Made by a program: the position numbers and the translations under genes. Of a stretch of DNA of 64,000 nucleotides, positions 1 through 8,415 are shown piece by piece. The notes under the pieces are model-generated. The model searched no databases. It had not been told where the DNA came from and saw only the letters and a program-made list of their open reading frames with translations. The DNA is from Fen-1359 sp963710355 (GTDB lineage Bacteria > Planctomycetota > Phycisphaerae > Sedimentisphaerales > Anaerobacaceae): positions 992,001 to 1,056,000 of the forward strand of contig CAVPZU010000003.1 of assembly GCA_963710355.1 (NCBI GenBank), read 5' to 3'. Numbering within the stretch: position 1 is the stretch's first letter; each line of letters starts with the position of its first letter.

Positions 1-1
1 A

Positions 2-688
2 GGTGTGACAAAAGGGGCCGGTATGATAGCGCCTAATATGGCGACCACACTTTGCTTTATTACAGCGGATGCTGCGATAACAAAGGCCCTGCTGGCAAAG
101 GCCCTCAAACAGGCAATCGGCAGCTCGCTCAATAAACTAACTGTCGATGGTCATCAAAGCACAAATGATACGGCGATTATTTTGGCATCGGGGCAGGCAG
201 GCAATCGGCCTATGGATAAAAAAGGCCCGCAATATAATAAATTTGTCAATGAGCTTATGCTACTCTGCGATTGTTTGGCAAGGCAGATGGCTCTCGATGC
301 AGAAGGTGCAACGAGAAGTTTTAAGGTAATCGTAAATGGGGCAGCGACAAAGGCTGATGCTGCAAAGGCTGCACGGGCTGTCGCAGATTACGACCTTGTC
401 AAATGTGCCGTTCACGGCGGCGACCCCAACTGGGGCAGGATTATCTGTGCTGTCGGCTCATCCGGCGTAAAATTAAACGAGAAAAAATTAAGCTGCAAAA
501 TTAACGATATTGCGGTTTTCAAAAACGGCAGGCCTGTAAAATTCGATGTCAAAAAGGCCAGCACCGCAATCGCCAAACCTTTTCACACAATTACCGTTGA
601 CTTGGGAGCGGGCAAAAAAACCGATTTTTGCTACGGCTGCGACCTGAGCAGAGATTATGTTGCCATAAACGCCGACTACAGCACATAG
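2..688 (+). CDS. argJ: Bifunctional ornithine acetyltransferase / N-acetylglutamate synthase, 3' part
   Basis: The frame is open from base 2, so the 5' end lies outside the window. ArgJ moves the acetyl group from N-acetylornithine to glutamate in the cyclic arginine pathway, in the cytoplasm. The visible start of the protein holds the family self-cleavage motif, KGAGMIAPNMATTL, in which the precursor is cut between Ala and Thr and the Thr becomes the nucleophile of the beta chain. What is seen is therefore essentially the whole beta chain (about 215 residues). The GGDPNWGRI motif and the family-type C-terminus (CDLSRDYVAINADY) are present, and no break is visible. Only the bifunctional versus monofunctional activity cannot be told from this part. 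Confidence 0.95.
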   Translation, partial: GVTKGAGMIAPNMATTLCFITADAAITKALLAKALKQAIGSSLNKLTVDGHQSTNDTAIILASGQAGNRPMDKKGPQYNKFVNELMLLCDCLARQMALDAEGATRSFKVIVNGAATKADAAKAARAVADYDLVKCAVHGGDPNWGRIICAVGSSGVKLNEKKLSCKINDIAVFKNGRPVKFDVKKASTAIAKPFHTITVDLGAGKKTDFCYGCDLSRDYVAINADYST

Positions 689-861
689 CTTGGCGCTGGT
701 ATCTCGCAATCGAATTATAAGTCTGGCTTGTCAAATTGCCTGTGCACCTGTGCTCTTATGTACTTGTGCTATCTTTTGGCTGATGATTTATGACTTTTCT
801 TGTTTACAGGCACAGGAGGGAAAATTTGACTTTAGTGTTGGGATGAAGTAATCTATTGGGA

Positions 862-888
862 TGGCAATCCGCCTGTGGCGGATTGCCA
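862..888. repeat. Palindromic repeat (TCCGCC family) upstream of rsfS
   Basis: A 12-bp perfect stem (tggcaatccgcc / ggcggattgcca) closes on a three-base loop. It is one of more than 20 copies of the short palindrome family scattered through the window. It lies in the open frame upstream of rsfS, which is a reason to place the rsfS start after it. Confidence 0.85.
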
Positions 889-924
889 TCCCGTTTTTAT
901 TGTTTTGCAAAAAGGGGTGTCGGT

Positions 925-1335
925 TTGGCAAAAAAAAAGAAGTTGTCGGCCAGGGGCTTTGCGATTGCCGCTGCTAAGGTGGCGGCAGAACGCCATTGCG
1001 CAGATATTACGGTTTTGGATTTGCGGGGAAAATCGCCGGCGACGGATTTTTTTGTAATCGCGACCGGCACCAGCGACAGGCAGATGCGCACCGTCGCCGA
1101 CGAGATAAGCGAGGCGGGAAGAAACAGCAGCTTTATGCGGTTCGGCTCCGCCGGCTACGAGCAGTCCAAATGGATTCTCCTCGACTTTATCGATGTCGTA
1201 GTGCATATATTCGACAATGAATATCGCAATTACTACGACCTCGACCTTCTCTGGGGCGATGCAAAAAAGATAACCGTAAAATATAAACCCGCAGAGAATA
1301 AACAGACAGAATCAACACAGCCGCTCTGTGGCTAA
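925..1335 (+). CDS. rsfS: Ribosomal silencing factor RsfS (Iojap family)
   Basis: RsfS binds ribosomal protein L14 and blocks joining of the 30S and 50S subunits when nutrients are short. The 136-residue product shows the family pattern: a leading helix (ARGFAIAAAKVAAERH), then DITVLDLRGKSPATDFFVI, the GTSDRQMRTVADEI segment, and WILLDFIDVVVHIF followed by Y-YDLDLLWGDA. The frame is open further upstream to 856, but that stretch only translates the palindromic repeat at 862-888. The TTG at 925 has a purine-rich aaaaaggggtg sequence ahead of it and gives the usual family length plus a short tail, so it is preferred. The C-terminal 20 residues are not conserved in the family. Start certainty is moderate; identity is firm. 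Confidence 0.9.
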   Translation: MAKKKKLSARGFAIAAAKVAAERHCADITVLDLRGKSPATDFFVIATGTSDRQMRTVADEISEAGRNSSFMRFGSAGYEQSKWILLDFIDVVVHIFDNEYRNYYDLDLLWGDAKKITVKYKPAENKQTESTQPLCG

Positions 1336-1383
1336 AATAAAAAGAATTGGTTAACTCTGTGGCGAAAAAGGAAGATTTGTAGA

Positions 1384-2343
1384 ATGAAGATATTGATTAC
1401 AGGCGGGGCGGGATTCATAGGGTCGCACCTGGCTGAAAGGCTGCTTAAAAACGGCTCGCAGGTTTCAGCCATCGACAACCTCAGCACAGGCAGCCTCAAA
1501 AACATCGAATCTATTGCAAACCATCCGAACTTCCATTTTGTAGAAGGCGACATTCGCGATTGTAATTTCATGGAGCAGCTTACCGCAGGATGCGACTGTA
1601 TTTATCATTTGGCGGCGGCGGTCGGCGTAAGATTGATAGCCGAAAGGCCCGTCCATACAATCGAAACCAATATCGGCGGCACAGAAATTGTACTGGATAT
1701 AGCCAACAAATTCGGCAAAAAAATCTTAATCGCATCCAGCAGCGAAATTTACGGCAAAAGCGAAGCTGTTCCCTTTGCCGAGGATGATGATATTGTGCTC
1801 GGCAGCACAATTTATTCGCGATGGTCTTATGCCTGCAGCAAGGCTATTGATGAATTTTTAGGCCTTGCATTTTATCAGCAGTATGGACTGCCGGTTGTGA
1901 TTGCGAGGTTTTTCAATACAATCGGGCCCAGACAGACCGGCCAATATGGTATGGTCGTGCCGCGGTTTGTTCAGGCGGCATTGAAAAATGAGCCGATAAC
2001 CATTTACGGCACAGGCAGGCAGAGCCGGTGCTTCTGTTTTGTTGGCGACGTTCTCGATGCGGTAATCGGTTTAATGCAGAACGACTCGGCGGCAGGCAGG
2101 GTCTATAATGTCGGTTCCCGCGAGGAAATCACAATCGATGGCCTCGCCGACAAAATTATTAAACTTACCGCCAGCAAAAGCAAAAAAGTTTATATGTCTT
2201 ATGATAAGGCTTATGGCAGGCTGATTGATGATATGGCAAGACGTGTCCCGAACATCGAGCGGATACAAAAGACAATCGCCTGGCAGCCAAAAACATCTCT
2301 GGACGAGACGCTGAATATAATCATCGAATGCGAAAAATTATAA
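1384..2343 (+). CDS. NAD-dependent sugar-nucleotide epimerase/dehydratase
   Basis: A 319-residue extended short-chain dehydrogenase of the GalE/UDP-glucuronate decarboxylase type, acting on nucleotide sugars in the cytoplasm. The N-terminal Rossmann motif GGAGFIGS (residues 7-14) binds NAD. The catalytic pair is Tyr149 and Lys153 (YACSK), and the segment RFFNTIGPRQTGQYGMVVPRF fits the substrate loop of this family. The gene stands just ahead of the GDP-fucose genes on the same strand, which suggests a role in surface polysaccharide synthesis. The precise reaction (4-epimerisation or decarboxylation) cannot be read from the sequence. It is intact, unlike its gmd neighbour. Confidence 0.85.
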   Translation: MKILITGGAGFIGSHLAERLLKNGSQVSAIDNLSTGSLKNIESIANHPNFHFVEGDIRDCNFMEQLTAGCDCIYHLAAAVGVRLIAERPVHTIETNIGGTEIVLDIANKFGKKILIASSSEIYGKSEAVPFAEDDDIVLGSTIYSRWSYACSKAIDEFLGLAFYQQYGLPVVIARFFNTIGPRQTGQYGMVVPRFVQAALKNEPITIYGTGRQSRCFCFVGDVLDAVIGLMQNDSAAGRVYNVGSREEITIDGLADKIIKLTASKSKKVYMSYDKAYGRLIDDMARRVPNIERIQKTIAWQPKTSLDETLNIIIECEKL

Positions 2344-2642
2344 AGAAATCCTTGAATTTCAACACAGCCGCTCTGTGGCTAAAATTAGTTTCACTTTTCT
2401 CTGTGGCGAAATTAGTCGTTGGTTTTTAGTATTCTGCCGCAATCCTACGGGTGTAAACCCGTAGATGAAGTTATCCGCCAAAGGCGGACAGGCGAAGCCT
2501 GTTGCGGCAAATGCTACGGGCGTAAGCCCGTAGAAATTTACTTTTCAATCTGTGTTAATCAGTGTAATCTGTGGCTAAAAATAATCAGTCGTTTGCCGAA
2601 GGTCCGCCGAAGGCAGATGGCAAGAGATTTAAGAGGTAAAAA
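2344..2642. repeat. Intergenic stretch with two CTACGGG hairpins and a TCCGCC palindrome
   Basis: No gene is seen. Two related perfect hairpins, ctacgggtgtaaacccgtag (2445-2464) and ctacgggcgtaagcccgtag (2514-2533), flank a TCCGCC palindrome at 2474-2488. The rest is made of the 'ctgtggctaaaa' and 'aatcagtgtaatctgtgg' type phrases that recur between genes all over this window. Confidence 0.75.
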
Positions 2643-3655
2643 ATGAAAAAGGCGTTAATTACCGGCATAACCGGGCAGGATGGGTCGTATTTGACAGAAC
2701 TGCTGCTCAAAAAAGGTTACGAGGTCTGGGGAATCATCCGGCGACTCTTCATCGTTTCATACAGGCAGAATCGACCACCTCTATCAGGACCCGCACAATC
2801 AGCCGAAACTAAAACTGGTGTATGGCGACCTGACCGACGGCACCAACCTCGCATCGCTGATAAATGAAATTCAGCCGGACGAGATTTATAATCTCGGAGC
2901 TCAAAGTCACGTAAGGGTTAGCTTCGATACCCCCATTTACACAGTCAATACCGATGCGTCTGGGGACGCTGCGGCTTCTCGAGGCGATACGGTCGAGCAA
3001 AAGAAAGGTCAAATTCTATCAGGCATCCAGCAGCGAGATGTACGGCAAGGTAGTCGAGATGCCGCAAAATGAAAAGACCCCCTTTTATCCGCGAAGCCCT
3101 TATGCCTGTGCGAAGGTTTTTAGTTTCTGGCAGACGATAAATTACCGCGAGGCTTATGGGCTGTTTGCGGGCAACGGGATTTTGTTTAATCACGAATCGC
3201 CGAGGCGAGGCGAGACATTCGTTTCTCGAAAGATTACACGGGCGGCAACGAGAATCAAGCTGGGACTTCAGGATAAGCTGTATCTCGGGAATCTTGATGC
3301 AAAAAGAGACTGGGGATTTGCGGGCGATTACGTCGAGGCGATGTGGCTGATGCTTCAACAGGACAAGCCTGATGATTTCGTGATTGCGACCGGCCAGACG
3401 CATTCGGTAAGGGAATTTCTCGACCAGGCCTTCGGACTTCTCGGTCTGGACTGGGAAAAATATGTTGAAATTGACAAAAGATATTTGCGACCGACAGAGG
3501 TGGATATCCTGCAGGGCGATGGGAGCAAGGCGGCAAAGATTTTAGGATGGAAGCCGAAGGTCGGCTTCGAGGAACTGGTTAAAATGATGACGGATGCCGA
3601 TATGAGGCTGGCAGAAAACGAAAAGATTATCAAAGAGCAGGGAAACGACGATTCG
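2643..3655 (+). CDS. gmd: GDP-mannose 4,6-dehydratase, two frameshifts, no stop before fcl
   Basis: Gmd turns GDP-mannose into GDP-4-keto-6-deoxymannose, the first step to GDP-fucose. The restored protein starts MKKALITGITGQDGSYLTEL (NADP-binding GxxGxxG) and continues through RIDHLYQDP, YGDLTDGTNL, NLGAQSHVRVSFDTP, the SSSEMYGK and YACAK active-site segments, NHESPRRGETFV and NLDAKRDWG. Two one-base insertions break it: near 2747 (after GIIRR) and near 2957 (after NTDA). From 2954 on the frame is open, but there is no stop codon before the ATG of fcl at 3656, so gmd and fcl read as one frame. Loss of two frames in a highly conserved gene may be sequencing error; a real pseudogene is possible. 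The next two genes complete the pathway and follow without a gap. Confidence 0.88.
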
Positions 3656-4639
3656 ATGAGCGGATTTTTTGAAAAAAGAAGGATAGTTGTTACCGGCGGC
3701 GCAGGGTTTCTCGGCAGATTTGTCACCGCTGGTCTGAAGAAAAGAGGTTGTAAAAATATATTAGTGCCGAAGATTGAGGATTATGACCTTGTCAGGCTCG
3801 ATAGCATAAACCGGATGTATGACGATATGAAGCCGGATATTGTAATTCACCTTGCTGCGGTGGTAGGGGGCATCGGCGCAAATAGAGAGCATCCCGGCGA
3901 ATTCTTTTATAAAAATCTGATGATGGGCGTCCAGCTTATCGAGCAGGCAAGACTGCGAAAAATCGAAAAGTTTGTGGCAATAGGAACTATTTGTGCCTAT
4001 CCAAAATTTACGCCCGTCCCCTTTCGGGAAGAGAATTTGTGGAATGGCTACCCCGAGGAAACAAACGCTCCTTATGGTCTCGCAAAAAAAATGCTTCTTG
4101 TGCAGTCGCAGGCATATCGGGCCGAGTACGGCTTCAATTCGATATTTCTATTGCCGGTAAATCTCTATGGGCCGGGCGATAATTTCAACCCTGCAAGCAG
4201 TCACGTCATCCCCGCCCTGATAAAAAAATGCGTCGATGCAATAGACCAAAAAAAAGACTATATCGAATGCTGGGGAACCGGCAAAGTCAGCAGGGAATTT
4301 ATCTATGTCGCAGATGCCGCCGAAGGAATTTTGCTTGCGACCGAACTCTACAACGGCGCAGAGCCGGTAAATATCGGCGCTGGTTTTGAGATTACAATAA
4401 AAACGCTTGCAGAAAAAATCGCAAAGCTTACCGATTTTTTGGGCGAGATTCGCTGGGACCCGACCAAACCCGATGGCCAGCCAAGACGGTGTTTGGATAT
4501 CACCAAGGCAAAGAAGCTTTTCGGTTTCGAGGCCAAAACACCATTTGAAGAGGGCTTGGCCGCCACAATCGAGTGGTATAAGAACAACAGGAAACAGATG
4601 GATAAAGGCAAGGTTGAAAGGGGAAAAATCGCCGATTAA
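3656..4639 (+). CDS. fcl: GDP-L-fucose synthase
   Basis: The enzyme epimerises and reduces GDP-4-keto-6-deoxymannose to GDP-L-fucose with NADPH. The 327-residue product has the Rossmann motif GGAGFLGRF (14-22), HLAAVVGGIGANREHPGEF typical of this family, the GTICAYP segment, and catalytic Tyr140/Lys144 (YGLAK). NLYGPGDNFNPASSHVIPAL and WGTGKVSREFIYVADAA also match the family. The ATG at 3656 is in frame with the upstream gmd reading, so a Gmd-Fcl fusion is formally encoded; the length and start of this part equal those of a free Fcl. The stop is followed immediately by the ATG of the next gene. Confidence 0.93.
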   Translation: MSGFFEKRRIVVTGGAGFLGRFVTAGLKKRGCKNILVPKIEDYDLVRLDSINRMYDDMKPDIVIHLAAVVGGIGANREHPGEFFYKNLMMGVQLIEQARLRKIEKFVAIGTICAYPKFTPVPFREENLWNGYPEETNAPYGLAKKMLLVQSQAYRAEYGFNSIFLLPVNLYGPGDNFNPASSHVIPALIKKCVDAIDQKKDYIECWGTGKVSREFIYVADAAEGILLATELYNGAEPVNIGAGFEITIKTLAEKIAKLTDFLGEIRWDPTKPDGQPRRCLDITKAKKLFGFEAKTPFEEGLAATIEWYKNNRKQMDKGKVERGKIAD

Positions 4640-5884
4640 ATGAGGAATGGAATAATCATTTCTATTCTGCTGCTTTTTTGTAGGGCACCTGACGTATATT
4701 CGCTCGAACCCGACGAGATTCTGATAATAGCCAATAGTGACATTGTGCAGTCCGTTCAGCTTGCAAAGTACTATTGCAGCCGACGGCGGGTGCCGAAAAA
4801 AAATATTCTTGCACTTGCCCTCGGAAAAAGCCTCGATAACGAAATCAGCAGAGACGATTACAACAAAAAAATTGCCGAACCGATTCGCAAAAAGCTTCTT
4901 GACCCCGAATTTTTCAAGATAAAGTGCTTGCTTACCACTTACGGCGTGCCGATAAAGGTCGGCGGCAGAGGAAGACTGAATGGTTACGAAAAGGAACTAA
5001 AGCTGCTTAAACAGCAGCTCGATGAGCAAAAAAAACTGCTCGATAAAAATAGTCACGATGCCCTCGAAATTTCCAAAGAGCAGCGCCAACAAATCGAACT
5101 GCAAATCGCCATAATACAGAGTCATATCGACCGGATAGAGGGCAGGGAAACAGGAGCATCGGTTGACAGCGAGCTTGCGATGGTCCTTTCAGGCGATTAT
5201 GAATTATACAGGTGGCAGAGAAATGAGCTTGCAAGCAGGCTGTTGGCGGCAAATTCGCGGATGCTGATGGTAAGCCGACTCGATGGACCAGGTTTCGAGA
5301 TTGCAAAAGGACTTATTGATAAGGCAATAAAAGCAGAGAAAAAAGGTTTGATTGGAACGGCGTATATCGATTGCAGGTTTTCCGAAGGGGGAGAAAACAA
5401 GCCGGACCCCCTGTATGAAAAATATGACCGTTCACTTTCACTCCTTGCGCAAATGCTCAGAGAAAAAAGCAGCCTTGCGGTTGTTGAGGAAAAAACGCCC
5501 GCCTTATTCGAGCCAAACAAATGTCCTGATACCGCAATATATTTCGGCTGGTACAGTCTGCAAAAATACATAGATTCTTTCCAGTTCGTCGATGGGGCGA
5601 TAGGTGTTCATATCGCAAGTCTGGAGGCGGTGAATCTTCGGGATTCCTCAAGCAGCCAATGGTGTCCTGCGATGCTCACGCGAGGCGTAACCGCAACGAT
5701 TGGGGCGGTGGCAGAACCATATCTTTCAGCGTTCCCCGACCCGAAGAGTTTTGTGGCGTATCTATTAGATGGCAATTGTCTCGTTGAGGCCTACGCCAAA
5801 ACAAATCCGTTCAATTCGTGGCAAATGGTCCTCATTGGCGACCCCCTTTATAAACCTTTCAAACTATCGAATAAAGGAGATTAA
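4640..5884 (+). CDS. Secreted TIGR03790-type protein of unknown function
   Basis: A 414-residue protein with an N-terminal signal peptide (hydrophobic IIISILLLFCRAP, likely cut near residue 20). The text that follows, DEILIIANSDIVQSVQLAKY then YCSRRRVPKKNIL and a cluster around LLTTYGVPIKVGG, fits the TIGR03790 family, whose members are exported and of unknown role. Residues about 115-170 form a charged coiled-coil-like insert. Its ATG directly abuts the fcl stop, so it is probably co-transcribed with the fucose genes and may act on, or export with, a surface polysaccharide; that link is inference from position. A strong terminator follows at 5893. Confidence 0.7.
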   Translation: MRNGIIISILLLFCRAPDVYSLEPDEILIIANSDIVQSVQLAKYYCSRRRVPKKNILALALGKSLDNEISRDDYNKKIAEPIRKKLLDPEFFKIKCLLTTYGVPIKVGGRGRLNGYEKELKLLKQQLDEQKKLLDKNSHDALEISKEQRQQIELQIAIIQSHIDRIEGRETGASVDSELAMVLSGDYELYRWQRNELASRLLAANSRMLMVSRLDGPGFEIAKGLIDKAIKAEKKGLIGTAYIDCRFSEGGENKPDPLYEKYDRSLSLLAQMLREKSSLAVVEEKTPALFEPNKCPDTAIYFGWYSLQKYIDSFQFVDGAIGVHIASLEAVNLRDSSSSQWCPAMLTRGVTATIGAVAEPYLSAFPDPKSFVAYLLDGNCLVEAYAKTNPFNSWQMVLIGDPLYKPFKLSNKGD

Positions 5885-5892
5885 CTCTTATA

Positions 5893-5931
5893 AAAAAACT
5901 CCGGCAAGATTTAAACCTGCCGGAGTTTTTC
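5893..5931 (+). terminator. Rho-independent terminator after the fucose operon
   Basis: An A-run, stem ctccggca / tgccggag with an 11-base loop, then a T-run. The A and T runs pair too, so it could stop transcription from either side. It lies nine bases after the stop of the preceding gene. Confidence 0.9.
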
Positions 5932-6064
5932 ATTGCTATTCAATTTGCGAAATTAAATCTTTTTGTTTAAGTACCCCTATATCCTCTGCCTGTCCGCCAT
6001 AGCTTTAGCGAAGGCGGATGCCCTCTGTGGCAAAAAATCAGTGAAATCTGTGTAATCTGTGGCT

Positions 6065-6816
6065 TTAATGTTTTAGGTTTTCCCTGTGGCTAAAACTTTT
6101 CAGTGAAGAAACAAGATACGTTGTCAAAGCGACCGCCAAAATTGCGGTGAGGGAAAGAATTATATCAAGCAATTCAAAGGCCCTGCCGGCGACCTGAGAA
6201 AGCAATTTTACCACCAGCACAAATGCGACAGGGACAGACAATGAAAAAAACAGCCATTTGAGCCGACCAAGTTGCATTGATAAGAAAAGCGATAAGAATC
6301 TGTTCCAGGTGAAGGTAAAAAAACCGAACGAAGTCAATAGAAACAGCGGCCTTACAAACGCCAATTGCCCGACAAGCTGAATCCTGATGGCGTTTGTAAA
6401 GATGACAATGGTAGCGGCTGATGCGACCAGAACGGCAGGCCAGAACGAAAAAAAGCAAATCAGGATAAGGCCTCCAAACAGACCTTTCAGATTGGCCGCA
6501 AAATCCATTATGTCCCTGGTTCGGCCTGCCGATAAACCCTGAAGCCATTCGTCGGCGCCGGCGTAGAAAACAAGCAGCAGCAGGACAATCCAGATTTTTT
6601 TCCTTTCGAAACTAACCTTTTCGGCGGGGCTTACCGAAAACCAAAGCAGGATAATCAGGATAAAATACACCAGAAAATGCAAAGCCTTGTCGGACGCCTG
6701 CATCTGCCTTAGCAAAGAGGGCTTATATGCGTTAGAGTAAAAATGGCAGGCCAATAAAGAACCAGAAGGGCCAACGTTATCTTTTGCTGCAGCGACAGCG
6801 AAATTTTACGCAACAT
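6065..6816 (-). CDS. VanZ-like membrane protein, frameshift near the 5' end
   Basis: The main part (about 229 residues) has the VanZ family signature: DKALHFLVYF at the start of a membrane helix, then DEWLQGLSAGRTRDIMDFAAN. It has about six hydrophobic segments and extends beyond the VanZ core. On the minus strand an ATG at 6816 begins a plausible lost N-terminus, MLRKISLSLQQKITLALL, with the first membrane helix; it runs into a stop near 6710 in another frame. The gene is probably 6816-6065 with a frameshift between about 6690 and 6730, at a sequence that resembles the window's palindromic repeats. VanZ proteins are membrane proteins linked with glycopeptide tolerance in some hosts; no such role can be claimed here. 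Confidence 0.75.
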
Positions 6817-7078
6817 CTTTATCACTTCAATTCAAATGCAAACAACTGAATCTTTGCCCTCTTAATCCGCCCGCGGCAGATAGCTCCGAAACAGAATACC
6901 ATTTTCACGGCAAAAAACAATTCCAAAACCGCCCTTATACCTGATGACCGATAACTGATGACATTCTGCTTTGTCATTTATCGTCAATCTTCTATCATTT
7001 AGAAGACAGGGTTGACCGGATTATTGTGAAACGATAAAATGATGCGAACAAATTGATAAATTTTAAGGGGATTCAAAA
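6817..7078. other. Gene-free spacer
   Basis: No gene or clear RNA structure is seen. It must hold the divergent promoters for the VanZ-like gene and the nitroreductase. A purine-rich taaggggattc stretch ends six bases before the ATG at 7079 and can serve as ribosome binding site. Confidence 0.5.
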
Positions 7079-7815
7079 ATGGCACAAACAGGAAAACAAA
7101 AGTGGGTTGTGTTAAGCACGGTTGTAATTGTTCCGGCAGTTCTAATCTTCCTGCTGGTTTTTTCCGAGGCTCGCAGTGAAAACACAATCCCTGCGCAGAA
7201 TGTGCAGAAGACAATCGAGCTTCCCGCACCGAAGCTCGATGGGCCTGTAAGTCTCGAAAAGGCGCTCGCCACAAGGCGAAGCATTCGTCAATTTACCGGT
7301 GAGAAATTTACGACAGAGCAGATAGGCCAGCTCGCTTGGGCAGGACAGGGCATTACCGAAAAAACCAGAGGCCTGCGGACGGCGCCGTCCGCAAGGGCGT
7401 CATATCCGATTAAGCTTTACCTGGCGACGCATTCCGGCTTATATGTCTATCTGCCGGAAAAGCACGCTCTGCAGGTGCTGGCGGAGATGGACGTTAGGCA
7501 GAAACTTGGCAGACAGCCCTCGGTTGCGCAAGCAGGCTGCGATATTGTCATTGCCAGCCGTGTTAGAAATACCTCTGCAAAATATGGCGACAGGGCTGAC
7601 AAATGGGCGTCCTCGAGGCCGGCCACATTGCACAGAATATCCTGCTGCAGGCGACAAGTATGGGCCTCGGCGGCGTGCCGATTGGCGGGTTTGACCCGAA
7701 TGAGGTCGCGAAACTCTGCAATCTTCCTGCCGATATGGAGCCCGTTTATTTGATTGCGACAGGCTATCCGGTTGAGCAGAAAGCCTCTGTGGCAGAACAG
7801 AAAAAGGAGCAAAAA
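7079..7815 (+). CDS. Nitroreductase-family protein (SagB type), membrane anchored, one frameshift
   Basis: The product starts with a membrane anchor or signal segment (WVVLSTVVIVPAVLIFLLVF) followed by a nitroreductase domain: SLEKALATRRSIRQFTGEKF binds FMN phosphate, followed by QIGQLAWAGQGIT and SARASYPIKLYL. The continuation, GVLEAGHIAQNILLQATSMG, GLGGVPIGGF, is in the next frame; the break lies at 7603-7606 where a G run seems one base short. The family uses FMN to oxidise or reduce small substrates; the SagB branch resembles azoline dehydrogenases, but no peptide cluster is near. There is no stop before the next gene's ATG at 7816, so both read as one frame. Confidence 0.8.
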
Positions 7816-8342
7816 ATGGAAGAAAAAAAAGCTAAAAACGCCGTCTTAATTGTCGCCGGCAGCAATTTCAGGGACGAGGAGCTTTTTGAAACTAAAGAGC
7901 AATTGGAAAAGGCTGGCATCCGGACAACCATTGCAAGCTCGAAAAAAGGCAGAATAACCGGTATGCTCGGCGGAACCGCAGAAGCGGCGATTCTTCTGAA
8001 CGATGTAAAGGTTGACGACTACGATTCGGTAATCTTTATCGGCGGCAGCGGCGCAAAGGAATACTTTAACAACAAATATGCCCAGGGTATCGCAAAACAG
8101 GCGGCGGAAAAGAAAAAAGTGCTTGGTGCAATCTGCATAGCGCCGACGATTCTGGCAAATGCGGGCGTCCTGAAGGGTATTTCGGCTACCAGTTTTCCAT
8201 CCGAGGAAAGTCAGCTTCGCAGCGCAGGAGCCAAATATACAGCGCTGATGTCGAGCGTGATGGTCTTATTATCACCGGAAGCGGCCCGCAGGCGGCCGTC
8301 CAGTTCGGACAGGCGATTGTAAAATCGCTCGAAGGAAAATAA
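7816..8342 (+). CDS. DJ-1/PfpI family protein, frameshift near the 3' end
   Basis: A DJ-1/PfpI-type domain: NAVLIVAGSNFRDEELFETK (the conserved early Glu), the DDYDSVIFIGGSGAKEYF strand, and the nucleophile elbow GAICIAPTILA with the reactive Cys. The ATG at 7816 has an AAGGAG eight bases upstream, which supports a separate start, although the frame is continuous with the nitroreductase. A base is missing near 8241: after it, the reading ADVERDGLIITGSGPQA to VKSLEGK and a stop at 8342 completes the family fold. Members act as chaperones, deglycases or proteases; which one cannot be told. It is likely translated with the upstream nitroreductase. Confidence 0.85.
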
Positions 8343-8415
8343 AACCGCCAAAAAAATTCAGGCAGAGCATATTGATGCCGACAATACCAATTGACCAAAC
8401 CAATCCTGCAAAGGA

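Noticed and set aside
856..924. Longer rsfS reading from 856
   Set aside because: It only translates the palindromic repeat; start at 925 is better.
7079..8342. Peptide-natural-product cluster because of the SagB-type nitroreductase
   Set aside because: No precursor, cyclodehydratase or transporter gene is near.
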